Positions 36,531 through 45,943 of a stretch of 64,000 nucleotides of DNA are shown here, piece after piece. The position numbers were made by a program, and so were the translations under genes. The stretch covers positions 1 through 64,000 of the forward strand of contig NZ_CP029151.1 of the NCBI RefSeq assembly GCF_003095655.1, given 5' to 3'. The stretch comes from Dokdonia sp. Dokd-P16 (lineage in GTDB: Bacteria; Bacteroidota; Bacteroidia; Flavobacteriales; Flavobacteriaceae). Below the pieces are notes generated by a model. The model ran no database searches. It had not been told where the DNA came from and saw only the letters and a list, made by a program, of their open reading frames with translations. Every line of letters starts with the position of its first letter. The stretch's first letter is position 1.

Positions 36531-37898
36531 ATGAAAGCTTTATTTACACTCATCCTAGGTTTTTTAATTGCGCTTACCTCCTACTCACAAGAAATTACTG
36601 GCGACTGGACAGGCACCGTAAACTTTCAAGGACAAACGCTAGACTTTGCCTTTCACATTCAAGAAGAAAATAGCGCTATTGCCACCACAATGGATATCCC
36701 AAGCCAAGGGCTTATGGCAGGAAAAGCAGCAACCACTACGTTTACAAACGATACACTCGTTGCGACTTTTCCAGATTTTAATATCACATATAAAGGTGCT
36801 TTTGAAAATGATAGCTTTACGGGTAATATTATCCAGAACAACTTTCCCGTAGCACTCAACCTCGAGCGTGGTGTGATCACATTAAACAGACCACAACAAC
36901 CGAAGGCTCCCTTTAACTACACCACAAAAGAAATCGTTTTTAAAAATAAGGAGGACGATGTCCAACTTGCCGGTACACTCACACTCCCTAATTATATTAA
37001 GAATCCTCCCGTAGCTATTATCATAAGTGGTAGCGGCCCGCAGAATAGAGATGGAGATATGTTTGGCCACCAGCTATATTACGTACTCGCAGATTACCTC
37101 ACCACGCAAGGGATTGCAGTTTTTAGATATGACGAGCGCGGCGTGGGACAATCTACTGGAACTTTTAAAACAGCAGGTATCGATGAGTTTACGAGAGATG
37201 CAACTGCTGCACTTAACTATCTTAAAAAACGCTCTTATCTCAAAGAGTCAAAATTTGGTTTTATAGGTCATAGCATCGGAGGGATTATTGCTCCGCAAAT
37301 TGCAGCAACTAATGATGATGTAGATTTTACAGTCATGCTCGCAGGACCTGGAATAGATGGCGACCAACTCATGCTCTCACAAAAAGCAGCACTAGAACGG
37401 TTACTTAATGTACCAGAAGCACAAATACAACAAGGACAAGAAATCGTGGGCCTCGCTTATGAGATTATTGTAAATGCGCCAGAAGATCATAAAGATTTAA
37501 AAAATGAAGTAAATGCAGCTCTACTCAACAAACTTGGCCCTAATGTACCCGCACAGCAAGTAGCATCCATCACAAATCAAATCACCACTCCCGAAATTAT
37601 AAGCCTACTGAGAACCAAGCCAAGTACATATTTAAGTAAAATCAAAACTCCTATTATCGCAATGAATGGTAAAAAGGATTCCCAAGTTCCTTATGAAGAG
37701 AATCTAGAAGCTATAAAAGAAGCTTTTGCATCTAGTAATAATGAGCGTACAAGAACGGTAGCCTTTGAAGGGCTTAATCATCTTTTTCAAGAAAGTACTA
37801 CTGGCGCGTTAACTGAATACTCAGAAATAGAGCAAACCATGGCTCCAAAGGCACTAGCCCTCATTGCAAAGTGGATCAAGGAAGAAACGATACGATAA
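36531..37898 (+). CDS. Secreted alpha/beta hydrolase (S9/DLH-like)
   Basis: 455 residues: signal peptide, an N-terminal beta domain of about 110 residues (GDWTGTVNFQGQTLDFAFHI), then an alpha/beta hydrolase core. The oxyanion region is VAIIISGSGPQNRDGD, the nucleophile elbow is G-H-S-I-G-G (Ser near 247), the acid is in MNGKKDSQVPYEEN and the histidine in GLNHLFQ. A periplasmic esterase or peptidase acting on small acylated substrates is likely; the substrate is unknown. Its stop (37898) abuts the stop of the convergent hydrolase gene with no gap. Confidence 0.88.
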   Translation: MKALFTLILGFLIALTSYSQEITGDWTGTVNFQGQTLDFAFHIQEENSAIATTMDIPSQGLMAGKAATTTFTNDTLVATFPDFNITYKGAFENDSFTGNIIQNNFPVALNLERGVITLNRPQQPKAPFNYTTKEIVFKNKEDDVQLAGTLTLPNYIKNPPVAIIISGSGPQNRDGDMFGHQLYYVLADYLTTQGIAVFRYDERGVGQSTGTFKTAGIDEFTRDATAALNYLKKRSYLKESKFGFIGHSIGGIIAPQIAATNDDVDFTVMLAGPGIDGDQLMLSQKAALERLLNVPEAQIQQGQEIVGLAYEIIVNAPEDHKDLKNEVNAALLNKLGPNVPAQQVASITNQITTPEIISLLRTKPSTYLSKIKTPIIAMNGKKDSQVPYEENLEAIKEAFASSNNERTRTVAFEGLNHLFQESTTGALTEYSEIEQTMAPKALALIAKWIKEETIR

Positions 37899-38705
37899 TT
37901 AATTAAGAACCTTATCTATAGCTTCCTCATAAGCAGGAAACTCAATGAGGTTATTATGTCCACCTTCTGCAATAGTAATCAATGCCTTTTCTTCTTGATC
38001 TATGCTGTCAAATAATCGCTTTCCGTGATCGTATGCGACCACTTCGTCTTCTGTACCATGAAGCACTGTAATAGGAGATGCTACATCATTAATAAATCGA
38101 TAGGTAGGAAATTCATAATTGAGTAATTTCTTGACTGGAAGAATTGAAAATCTTGAACTTGCCTCGTTCTCTATACTATAAAATGGGGTTTCTAGTACGA
38201 GTTGGCTCACAGTTTCTTTAGCTGCCACATAGGTCGCAAAGGTTGTCCCAAGACTTCTACCGTAGCTGATTATTGGGGTTGTGGAATATTGCGCTTTCGC
38301 GAAAGCGTACCACAACAAACTATCATCATATAAGTTTTGCTCTGTAAGCGCTCCTCCACTCTTGCCATACTGGCGATAATCCATCACCACGACATTATAT
38401 TGTTTCTTGACAAAAAACTGTACAATCTCTCCCCAGCGAGCAAGACTTGAAGCGTTACCGTGAAAGTATAAAATGGTTCCTTTAGCTTCATCCACCTGAA
38501 AGTTAAGTCCGTGTAAGCGTGCTCCATCTTGAGCATCGAGCCAAACCTCCTCTGCCGGATATTCAAAATCAAAGTAATAATCCTGCGGCAACTGCTGCGG
38601 ATGAAAAATAAGATTGTCTTGAAAGAAGTATAGACCTCCACAGAGAATCGCATATAGGTTTGCAACAATAAATAATATAATCAATGGTTTTTTGAGCTTT
38701 TTCAT
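37899..38705 (-). CDS. Membrane-anchored alpha/beta hydrolase (BEM46-like)
   Basis: 268 residues with one N-terminal transmembrane helix (LIILFIVANLYAILCGGLYFF). Hydrolase motifs: LYFHGNASSLARW (oxyanion loop), Y-G-R-S-L-G-T (Ser nucleophile), LHGTEDEVVAYDHG (Asp) and EGGHNNLIEF (His). The family includes eukaryotic BEM46/ABHD13 and bacterial YfhR-type serine hydrolases. A palindrome copy at 38292 encodes AFAKA in the middle of the protein. Confidence 0.9.
   Translation of the reverse strand: MKKLKKPLIILFIVANLYAILCGGLYFFQDNLIFHPQQLPQDYYFDFEYPAEEVWLDAQDGARLHGLNFQVDEAKGTILYFHGNASSLARWGEIVQFFVKKQYNVVVMDYRQYGKSGGALTEQNLYDDSLLWYAFAKAQYSTTPIISYGRSLGTTFATYVAAKETVSQLVLETPFYSIENEASSRFSILPVKKLLNYEFPTYRFINDVASPITVLHGTEDEVVAYDHGKRLFDSIDQEEKALITIAEGGHNNLIEFPAYEEAIDKVLN
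38292..38307 (-). repeat. Dispersed palindrome copy, perfect 16-mer, in the hydrolase gene
   Basis: Read Y-A-F-A-K-A-Q. Confidence 0.85.
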
Positions 38706-38968
38706 GTGTGCTGCCTTGATGGATGCGCTGCAAAAATACTATTCTTCTGTTCGTTTACAGAAAATACCGCAGCATGAGACGTAGCTTCAATAAATGCTGG
38801 AAGATCCAGAATTCATAAATAAAAAGTATTTGTAATACTAAATGAAGTCTATATCGTTACGAAAATAACATTAACAATCTCATTTTCTGTCATTAACATA
38901 ATTTTAAGATAAGGTTATCAAGTTGCAGATTATCTTACAGAATCTTAAAAAATCAAAAAACACAGATC

Positions 38969-41836
38969 ATGAAAAACTTAAAAACAGCTGCATTTGTCCT
39001 TATGGCAGGAGCCTTTGTTGTTACCTCGTGTAAAGACAATGCTAGTGGCGACAAGGCACAAGCAGCAGATGCAAAACTCTCGATAGACTATGAAAAATAC
39101 GAACTTGAAAACGGACTAGACGTGATCCTGCATCAAGATAGTAGTGATCCTATTGTATCACTTGCCATACAATATGCCGTAGGTTCTAACCGTGAGAAGA
39201 CTGGACGTACTGGTTTTGCACACCTTTTTGAGCATATGCTCTTTCAAGAATCTGAAAATGTACCACAAGATCAGTTCTTTAAAACGGTGCAAGATGCCGG
39301 AGGAACTTTAAATGGAGGTACCTGGAAGGATGGAACAATCTATTATGAAACAGTGCCTAATAACGCACTAGAAACTGTACTATGGTTAGAATCTGACCGT
39401 ATGGGATTCTTGATTAATACGGTAACAGAATCTGCTTTTGAAAATCAGCAGGAGGTGGTTCAGAATGAAAAAAGACAACGTGTAGATAACAATCCTTATG
39501 GTCACACGGGATGGGTACTAGATAAAAATATCTATCCTGAAGGTCACCCATATAACTGGCAGGTAATAGGCGAACTAGAGGATCTTCAGAATGCAACCGT
39601 AGCAGATGTAAAAGAATTTTATGACAAGTTTTATGGTCCTAACAACGCGACACTCGTACTTGCAGGAGATTTTAAAACGGAAGATGCAAAGGCGCTTATT
39701 GAGAAGTATTTTGGAGAGATCAAAAAACGCCAAGAGGTAGCTCCACTTGAGCCACAGCCAGTAACCATTGCCGAAACTAAGAAACTGTACCACGAGGATA
39801 ACTTTGCACAAGCACCACAGTTACACCGTGTGTACCCAACAGTGCAGCAGTATACAGATGATGCCTACGCATTAGATTTCTTAGCTGAAATTCTTGCTAG
39901 CGGTAAAAAAGCTCCTTTATATAAGATTCTTGTAAAAGAAAAAGATCTTACTTCAAGAACAACGGCTTACAATAATAGTCAAGAGATTGCAGGAGAATTT
40001 CACGTGATCATCACTGCAAATAGCGGTGTAGATCTTGATCAGATTGAAGCGGCAATAGATGAAGGTCTTGCAAAATTTGAAGCAGAAGGCGTTACAGATA
40101 AAGATGTAGAACGTATCAAAGCAGGTCTTGAGACTGGTTTTTACAACGGCATAAGCAGTGTAAACGGTAAAGCGTTCCAACTAGCAAGCTATAATGTATT
40201 TGCTGGTGAGCCAGATTTTATTGAAAAAGATATTGAGAATATCAAAGCAGTTACAAAGGAAGATGTAATGCGCGTGTATAACACTTACGTAAAAGGGAAG
40301 CCATACGTTCAAACGAGTTTTGTACCTAAAGGTCAACTTAATCTTATTGTAGAAAACTCTGTTAAAGCAGACGTTGTTGAAGAAGAAATAAAAGAGAATG
40401 TAACTAAGGTAGTAGAAGACGAAGTTACAGAAGTAGTAAAAACACCATCTAAAATTGATCGCGCCACGCCTCCATCTGTAGGAGAAGCACCAGCGCTTAA
40501 AATTCCAAGTTCATGGGAAGCAGAGCTTTCTAATGGTATTGAAGTGTATGGTATTTCTCAAAATGAGATTCCTACAGTAAACTTTAACCTCGTTATAGAA
40601 GGTGGTCACTTACTTGATAATATCAATAAAAATGGGGTTGCAAACCTTATGACAGATATTATGATGGAAGGAACTGCAAATAAAACTCCTGAGCAGCTAG
40701 AAGAAGCGATAGAATTACTAGGAGCAAGTATCAATATGTTTACTTCTCGTGAGGCGATTACCATCCAAGGAAATACCCTTACTCGTAACTTTGCCGCTAC
40801 CATGGATCTTATAGAAGAAATTTTATTTGAGCCTAGATGGGATGAGGAAGAACTAGGACGTATCAAGACCGCTACTATTAACGGTATTAAGCGTAGTGCT
40901 GCAAATCCTAATGCAGTAGCAAGTAATGTATATAACAAAGTATTATACGGTGAAGATCATATCTTTTCTTACCCTACAAGCGGTACAGAGGAGTCTGTTA
41001 ATAGCATCACGATGCAAGATCTAAAGGATTTTTATAATACTAATTTCTCTCCTTCGGTAAGTCGTTTTCATATCGTAGGAAAAATTGATAAAGCAGATGC
41101 ACTAGCTGCACTTAAAGACCTTGAGTCTAAGTGGGAAGCAAAAGAAGTAACAATCCCAGAATATCCAGTAGCAAATAATAGAGATAAATCCTCACTCCTA
41201 TTTGTTGACATTCCAGAAGCAAAGCAATCTGTGATTAACATAGGATACATAGGAATGGCTCGTACAGACCAAGACTTTTACCCTGCCGAAGTAATGAACT
41301 ACAAACTAGGAGGATCTTTCTCTGGGTCTGTAAATCTTATCTTACGTGAAGAAAAAGGATATACTTACGGAGCGCGTACTTACTTTAACGGTTCTAAGCT
41401 TCCTGGTACATTTACTGCTTCTTCTAGCGTGCGTACGAATACTACTGGAGAATCTGTGGAGATTTTTAGAGATGAGATCAAAAAGTATAAAGAAGGAATC
41501 TCTGAGGAGGATCTTGCTTTTACAAAAAATGCACTCATTAAATCTAATGCGCGTCGTTTTGAGACACAATTTGCATTATTAGGAATGCTGCAAGAGCGTA
41601 GCGCTTATGATCTTCCTACAGACTACATTGAGAAAGAGGAAGACGTAATACGTAATATGACATTAGAGCAGCACAAAGCGCTTGCAAATAAATATCTTGA
41701 TGAAAACAAGATGGCTTACCTTGTAGTAGGTGATGCTGCAACACAATTTGCACAGTTCAAAAAAATGGGCTTTGACGAAGTAAAAATGCTAGACAAAGAT
41801 GGAAACGAAGTAGACCTTAAGAACGTCAAGCAATAG
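38969..41836 (+). CDS. M16 family zinc metallopeptidase (pitrilysin-like), lipoprotein
   Basis: 955 residues: lipobox (VVTSC, Cys21), then two M16 halves. The first half holds the inverted zinc motif H-L-F-E-H (85-89) and the distal Glu in VVQNEKRQR. The second, inactive half starts near residue 520 (WEAELSNGIEVYGISQNEIPTVNFNLVIEGG) and includes the R/Y region GYTYGARTYFNGS. A Glu/Val-rich linker (VVEEEIKENVTKVVEDEVTEVV) joins the halves. It likely degrades peptides in the periplasm or at the cell surface. Single gene with a strong terminator. Confidence 0.93.
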   Translation: MKNLKTAAFVLMAGAFVVTSCKDNASGDKAQAADAKLSIDYEKYELENGLDVILHQDSSDPIVSLAIQYAVGSNREKTGRTGFAHLFEHMLFQESENVPQDQFFKTVQDAGGTLNGGTWKDGTIYYETVPNNALETVLWLESDRMGFLINTVTESAFENQQEVVQNEKRQRVDNNPYGHTGWVLDKNIYPEGHPYNWQVIGELEDLQNATVADVKEFYDKFYGPNNATLVLAGDFKTEDAKALIEKYFGEIKKRQEVAPLEPQPVTIAETKKLYHEDNFAQAPQLHRVYPTVQQYTDDAYALDFLAEILASGKKAPLYKILVKEKDLTSRTTAYNNSQEIAGEFHVIITANSGVDLDQIEAAIDEGLAKFEAEGVTDKDVERIKAGLETGFYNGISSVNGKAFQLASYNVFAGEPDFIEKDIENIKAVTKEDVMRVYNTYVKGKPYVQTSFVPKGQLNLIVENSVKADVVEEEIKENVTKVVEDEVTEVVKTPSKIDRATPPSVGEAPALKIPSSWEAELSNGIEVYGISQNEIPTVNFNLVIEGGHLLDNINKNGVANLMTDIMMEGTANKTPEQLEEAIELLGASINMFTSREAITIQGNTLTRNFAATMDLIEEILFEPRWDEEELGRIKTATINGIKRSAANPNAVASNVYNKVLYGEDHIFSYPTSGTEESVNSITMQDLKDFYNTNFSPSVSRFHIVGKIDKADALAALKDLESKWEAKEVTIPEYPVANNRDKSSLLFVDIPEAKQSVINIGYIGMARTDQDFYPAEVMNYKLGGSFSGSVNLILREEKGYTYGARTYFNGSKLPGTFTASSSVRTNTTGESVEIFRDEIKKYKEGISEEDLAFTKNALIKSNARRFETQFALLGMLQERSAYDLPTDYIEKEEDVIRNMTLEQHKALANKYLDENKMAYLVVGDAATQFAQFKKMGFDEVKMLDKDGNEVDLKNVKQ

Positions 41837-41865
41837 TACGAATAGAAGTACAGTGAATTTCAATA

Positions 41866-41897
41866 AAGAGAGCCTCCATATGGAGGCTCTTTTTTTA
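41866..41897 (+). terminator. Intrinsic terminator of the M16 peptidase gene
   Basis: Perfect stem AGAGCCTCCAT/ATGGAGGCTCT followed by seven T. Confidence 0.9.
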
Positions 41898-41910
41898 TGC
41901 GTAAAGGATA

Positions 41911-41930
41911 CGCTTTCGCGAAAATGTGAA
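41911..41930 (+). repeat. Dispersed palindrome, long variant (GCTTTCGCGAAAATGTGAA)
   Basis: Intergenic, directly downstream of the terminator. Confidence 0.75.
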
Positions 41931-42054
41931 CCAAAAAAATTAACTAAAACACCTCAAAAATTTAACTAGAAAAGAAAATCACCAATTCAAAATTAGAATA
42001 AATTTAGCCCATTTACCGAATGCTTGTAAATTATAAACTAACGTATAATGTATT

Positions 42055-42552
42055 ATGAAGAAGTATTTGTTTTCTTGTTTAATCGCAGCTGTGCTCCTTA
42101 CGTCTTGTGACGACAACCTTAGATTTAACGCTAGTACAGACCATTTACCTAGCGTAGATGAAATAAGCCTTACCGAAGTAGGAGTACTAAAAAAAGAGTC
42201 TTTTGTATTTACAGTTTCTGAAGTTTCCTTTTTAAACGCTTTTCAAGCAAAAGCACGGACACTCGGCTTACAGCTTGTGCCATCATCCTTAAAGGTGATA
42301 GATGTAGAAGACAATAAGTACTTGCGAGTATTTAGCAACGATAACTACGTGTCGACTTTTGCCTTAGAGCTAGATGAAAAAGGAACTTACAGCACAGGAG
42401 CAACCATGTGCACCTCACAAACTACCTTTGGCGAAGCTTGCTTACCAGATGGAATGCAATGCATAAAGTTTGTAGATGAATTTGGTGATACCTCAGAGGC
42501 AGATTGCATTAGATCTACAACCTTGAGAGATCATATTGCTTTTAGCAACTAA
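42055..42552 (+). CDS. Hypothetical lipoprotein
   Basis: 165 residues with lipobox (LLTSC, Cys18). The mature part contains four cysteines near the C-terminus (MCTSQTTFGEACLPDGMQC and EADC), suggesting disulfides in the periplasm or outside. No recognised family. The nearest gene downstream on the other strand converges on it. Confidence 0.7.
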   Translation: MKKYLFSCLIAAVLLTSCDDNLRFNASTDHLPSVDEISLTEVGVLKKESFVFTVSEVSFLNAFQAKARTLGLQLVPSSLKVIDVEDNKYLRVFSNDNYVSTFALELDEKGTYSTGATMCTSQTTFGEACLPDGMQCIKFVDEFGDTSEADCIRSTTLRDHIAFSN

Positions 42553-42579
42553 GGAAATTTAAAATTCAGAAGCAAGGGT

Positions 42580-42637
42580 GCATAAAAAAACCTTCAACAG
42601 CTTGTGTTGAAGGTTTATATATTTTCGCGTAAGCGTA
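42580..42637 (-). terminator. Terminator module, copy 1 (amidohydrolase gene)
   Basis: Stem CCTTCAACA/TGTTGAAGG with T7 on the minus strand, followed by a degenerate palindrome ATTTTCGCGTAAGCGTA. It matches 44062-44119 at 54 of 58 bases; the only differences are the four loop bases. Confidence 0.85.
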
Positions 42638-42649
42638 CTTTTAAAGAAA

Positions 42650-43972
42650 TTATTTATAGCGTTTACCATGTTTTATAATCATATCTACGTCTTGTAATAA
42701 ACTGATGTGTCTAAGCACATCACCTTTTACCGCTATGATATCTGCATATTTACCTTCGGTAACTGTACCTACTTCTTTTTCTACACCCATCCAAAGTGAT
42801 GGCCAGTATGTTGCACCACGAATGGCGTACATAGGGTCAATACCAAATTCATTTACCCAAACATCTAATTCATTCCAAGTAGACTGGCTGTGGAACTTCA
42901 TAGGAATACCGCTATCTGTACCGACCATTAAGACCACACCAGCATCAATAAGCTGATTAATTTTAGTCTCTAATGTTGGCTTTCTAGCTGGTGTAAGTTG
43001 AAAATAAGGTAAGCGGTCTTTATGTTTAAAACTGTTTTTAATATCTGCAATTATGGTATCATTGAGTCCTCGGTGCCATGAATCATTGTCTAGGTGCTCT
43101 CCGTTATCTCTTACATCTTCAAAGTTATATAGCCCCTCCACTGTAGGACACCAAAATAGCGGTCCTAGGTTCATCTGTGCAGTTCTTGCTTCTATTGCTT
43201 TCATTACATTCTCTGGATATCTAGGAGCACTAGAAAGCCCTGTATGTTCAAAACAATCTGCTCCTGCTTCAAGACCCATTATAATTTCTTGTGGTCTGTG
43301 ACCATGAGCAACTACCTTAATCTTTTGTGCGTGAGCTTCATCTACTAGTGCTTGTAACTCCACTTTAGTCATTTGATCTTGATCAATTAACTTAATACAG
43401 TCTACTCCAGCTTTAGCTAGCTTCCTTACTTTACTGCGAGCATCGTCTGCTCCATTAATTCCCCAGCGGAAGGCTTCTGTGCCAGGATATGGCTTTTTTT
43501 GAAGAAATGGTCCTGACACATAAAGTGTAGCCCCTGGAATTTCCCCCCTATTGATGCGATCTCTCACTTCAATGCTTTCTTTTAATGGCCCTCCAAGATC
43601 TCGAGCGCTAGTCACTCCAGCCATTAACAATTGCTCTGCAGAGGCAGGCATTATAATATTACCTAAAACCGGTGGATACACCTCGTCCCAATATTTATAA
43701 TCTGTATGACCATTAAGCATCGTATGTACATGCATATCCCATAAACCTGGAAGTACAGACATTCCTTCTGTTGATATAACTTCTGCCCCTTCAGGAATTG
43801 CTAATGTTTCAACGGTTCCAACAGCAGTAATCTTCTCGCCTTCTATGATGATAACACTGTTCTTTATGGGAGTAGCTCCGTATCCATCTATTAACGTTCC
43901 TCCCACAAGTGCTTTAACTTGAGCTATTAATAATACAGGGAATAGCAAGACGATGAGTTTTATGTATTTCAT
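42650..43972 (-). CDS. Secreted amidohydrolase (imidazolonepropionase/prolidase-like)
   Basis: 440 residues: signal peptide, N-terminal beta segment (VKALVGGTLIDGYGATPIKNSVIIIEG), metal motif D-M-H-V-H-T near residue 80, a carboxylated-Lys candidate in DCIKLIDQ, then H-G-H-R-P, E-H-T-G and G-T-D-S-G-I-P as metal ligands and catalytic Asp. The C-terminal beta segment ends GKYADIIAVKGDVLRHISLLQ. Family members hydrolyse cyclic amides or dipeptides; the exact substrate is unknown. It sits between two copies of the same terminator module. Confidence 0.9.
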   Translation of the reverse strand: MKYIKLIVLLFPVLLIAQVKALVGGTLIDGYGATPIKNSVIIIEGEKITAVGTVETLAIPEGAEVISTEGMSVLPGLWDMHVHTMLNGHTDYKYWDEVYPPVLGNIIMPASAEQLLMAGVTSARDLGGPLKESIEVRDRINRGEIPGATLYVSGPFLQKKPYPGTEAFRWGINGADDARSKVRKLAKAGVDCIKLIDQDQMTKVELQALVDEAHAQKIKVVAHGHRPQEIIMGLEAGADCFEHTGLSSAPRYPENVMKAIEARTAQMNLGPLFWCPTVEGLYNFEDVRDNGEHLDNDSWHRGLNDTIIADIKNSFKHKDRLPYFQLTPARKPTLETKINQLIDAGVVLMVGTDSGIPMKFHSQSTWNELDVWVNEFGIDPMYAIRGATYWPSLWMGVEKEVGTVTEGKYADIIAVKGDVLRHISLLQDVDMIIKHGKRYK

Positions 43973-44061
43973 AAGGTTATATTTTATCTTAAATATAACG
44001 GAAATTTACAAACTATTGAAGATTAATTAATTGCGCTGTATTTGAGTAATTTAAAATGATG

Positions 44062-44119
44062 GCATAAAAAAACCTTCAACAGATGATGTTGAAGGTTTAT
44101 ATATTTTCGCGTAAGCGTA
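44062..44119 (-). terminator. Terminator module, copy 2 (60-residue membrane protein gene)
   Basis: Same hairpin and trailing TTTTCGCGTAAGCGTA element as copy 1; loop GATGA in place of GCTTG. It ends the small gene at 44129. Confidence 0.85.
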
Positions 44120-44128
44120 AAAAATATC

Positions 44129-44311
44129 TTAACTATTTTCTTGCTCTCTTTTAAGCTTGCGCTCTTCTCTTTTCTCTTTCATAAATTCAATAAATGAACC
44201 TCCTACCCAGTAAGGGATTACAAATGTAAGAAGGAATATCATTAACCAAAATCCTATAGTAAGGATGGTTAAGAATGCGAGAAAACCTAAATATTGGTCA
44301 AAATCGAACAT
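44129..44311 (-). CDS. Small membrane protein, hypothetical
   Basis: 60 residues: one long hydrophobic segment or tight pair (YLGFLAFLTILTIGFWLMIF, then LLTFVIPYWVGGSFIEF) and a strongly charged C-terminus (MKEKREERKLKREQENS). The layout fits a small inner-membrane protein with a cytoplasmic basic tail. It has its own terminator, which supports it being a real gene. Function unknown. Confidence 0.7.
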   Translation of the reverse strand: MFDFDQYLGFLAFLTILTIGFWLMIFLLTFVIPYWVGGSFIEFMKEKREERKLKREQENS

Positions 44312-44425
44312 AGGATCGTGTCTTTTCTAGTTTGAAGCAAAGATAGTTGATATTATTTATTTTTCACAAGAGAAAAAACACATTTATTGACAGCTTATCA
44401 ACGACGTGAAATGAAGCCAAATGTT

Positions 44426-44433
44426 TAAATTTG
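44426..44433 (+). promoter_or_regulatory. -7 box of fumC
   Basis: TAAATTTG, 25 bp before the ATG at 44459. Confidence 0.55.
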
Positions 44434-44458
44434 TGTACCAATTTTAACACATTCAATT

Positions 44459-45844
44459 ATGGAATATAGAATCGAGAAAGATACGATGGGCGAGGTAAAA
44501 GTACCCGCAGATAAATTATGGGGAGCTCAAACAGAGCGCTCAAGAAACAATTTTAAAATAGGTGCTCCTGCATCTATGCCTATCGAGGTTGTACACGGTT
44601 TTGCCATTCTTAAAAAAGCAGCTGCTTACACGAACTGTGAGCTAGGTGTCCTTTCTACCGAAAAAAGAGATCTTATTGCACAAGCTTGTGATGAAATTCT
44701 TACTGGAATGCACGATGACCAGTTCCCACTAGTAATCTGGCAAACAGGCTCTGGTACTCAAAGTAACATGAATGTAAACGAAGTGATTGCAAATCGTGCT
44801 CACCAACTTGCAGGAAAAGTAATAGGTGAAGGTGAAAAAACACTCGCTCCTAACGATGATGTAAATAAATCACAGTCTTCTAATGATACATTCCCAACTG
44901 GAATGCATATCGCGGGATATAAAAAAGTAGTTGAGACTACAATTCCAGGAGTACGTAAATTAAGAGACACGCTTAAAGCGAAAGCAGAAGCCTTTAAAGA
45001 CGTTGTTAAAATAGGACGTACGCACTTAATGGATGCTACTCCACTTACACTAGGTCAAGAGTTTTCTGGTTATGTATCACAACTTGATCATGGTTTAAAA
45101 GCACTAGACAATACGCTTGACCACCTTTCTGAGCTTGCACTAGGTGGTACAGCGGTAGGTACTGGACTTAATACTCCTAAAGGATATTCTGAGCTTGTAG
45201 CTTCTTATATGGCAGATTTCTCTGGTCATCCTTTCCGCACTGCCGAGAATAAATTTGAAGCACTTGCTGCTCACGATGCTATTGTTGAAACGCATGGAGC
45301 GCTCAAACAACTTGCAGTATCTCTTAATAAAATTGCCAATGACATTAGGATGCTAGCGTCAGGACCACGTAGTAGTATAGGAGAAATTTCGATCCCTGCA
45401 AACGAGCCTGGATCATCTATAATGCCTGGTAAGGTAAATCCTACGCAATGTGAGGCCATAACTATGGTTTGTGCCCAAGTAATGGGTAATGACGTTGCTA
45501 TAAGTGTGGGAGGTATGCAAGGACATTATGAACTGAATGTTTTCAAACCAATGATGGCTGCAAACTTATTACAGTCTGCACAACTTATAGGTGATGCTTG
45601 TGTATCATTTTCTGATCATTGTGCTTCAGGTATCGAGCCTAACAATGAGCGTATTAAAGAGCTTCTAGACAATTCCTTGATGCTCGTAACAGCGTTAAAT
45701 ACTAAGATAGGTTACTATAAAGCAGCAGAGATTGCAAATACTGCTCACAAAAATGGAACTACACTTAAAGTAGAAGCTATCAACCTAGGATATGTAACTG
45801 CCGAAGAATTTGACGAATGGGTACGTCCTGAAGATATGGTCTAA
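44459..45844 (+). CDS. fumC: Fumarate hydratase, class II
   Basis: 461 residues, the usual FumC length; catalyses fumarate to L-malate in the TCA cycle. Motifs: [22 protein letters not shown] (substrate site), [32 protein letters not shown] (catalytic His) and the superfamily signature [15 protein letters not shown]. Iron-independent class II enzyme. Own promoter-like box; a large inverted repeat follows the stop. Confidence 0.97.
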   Translation: MEYRIEKDTMGEVKVPADKLWGAQTERSRNNFKIGAPASMPIEVVHGFAILKKAAAYTNCELGVLSTEKRDLIAQACDEILTGMHDDQFPLVIWQTGSGTQSNMNVNEVIANRAHQLAGKVIGEGEKTLAPNDDVNKSQSSNDTFPTGMHIAGYKKVVETTIPGVRKLRDTLKAKAEAFKDVVKIGRTHLMDATPLTLGQEFSGYVSQLDHGLKALDNTLDHLSELALGGTAVGTGLNTPKGYSELVASYMADFSGHPFRTAENKFEALAAHDAIVETHGALKQLAVSLNKIANDIRMLASGPRSSIGEISIPANEPGSSIMPGKVNPTQCEAITMVCAQVMGNDVAISVGGMQGHYELNVFKPMMAANLLQSAQLIGDACVSFSDHCASGIEPNNERIKELLDNSLMLVTALNTKIGYYKAAEIANTAHKNGTTLKVEAINLGYVTAEEFDEWVRPEDMV

Positions 45845-45863
45845 TTTTTATACAATAAAATAT

Positions 45864-45915
45864 CGTTAAAATGCACTAAGAACCCGACAAAGTTGTAACT
45901 TAGTGCGTTTTAACG
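45864..45915. repeat. 17-bp inverted repeat between fumC and the sensor gene
   Basis: CGTTAAAATGCACTAAG (45864-45880) pairs with CTTAGTGCGTTTTAACG (45899-45915), 16 of 17 positions, with an 18-nt loop. It may terminate fumC or act as an operator for the gene at 45944; no T tract follows the stem. Confidence 0.65.
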
Positions 45916-45943
45916 TATTATTGTTTATTAAATTTTAGATCTA

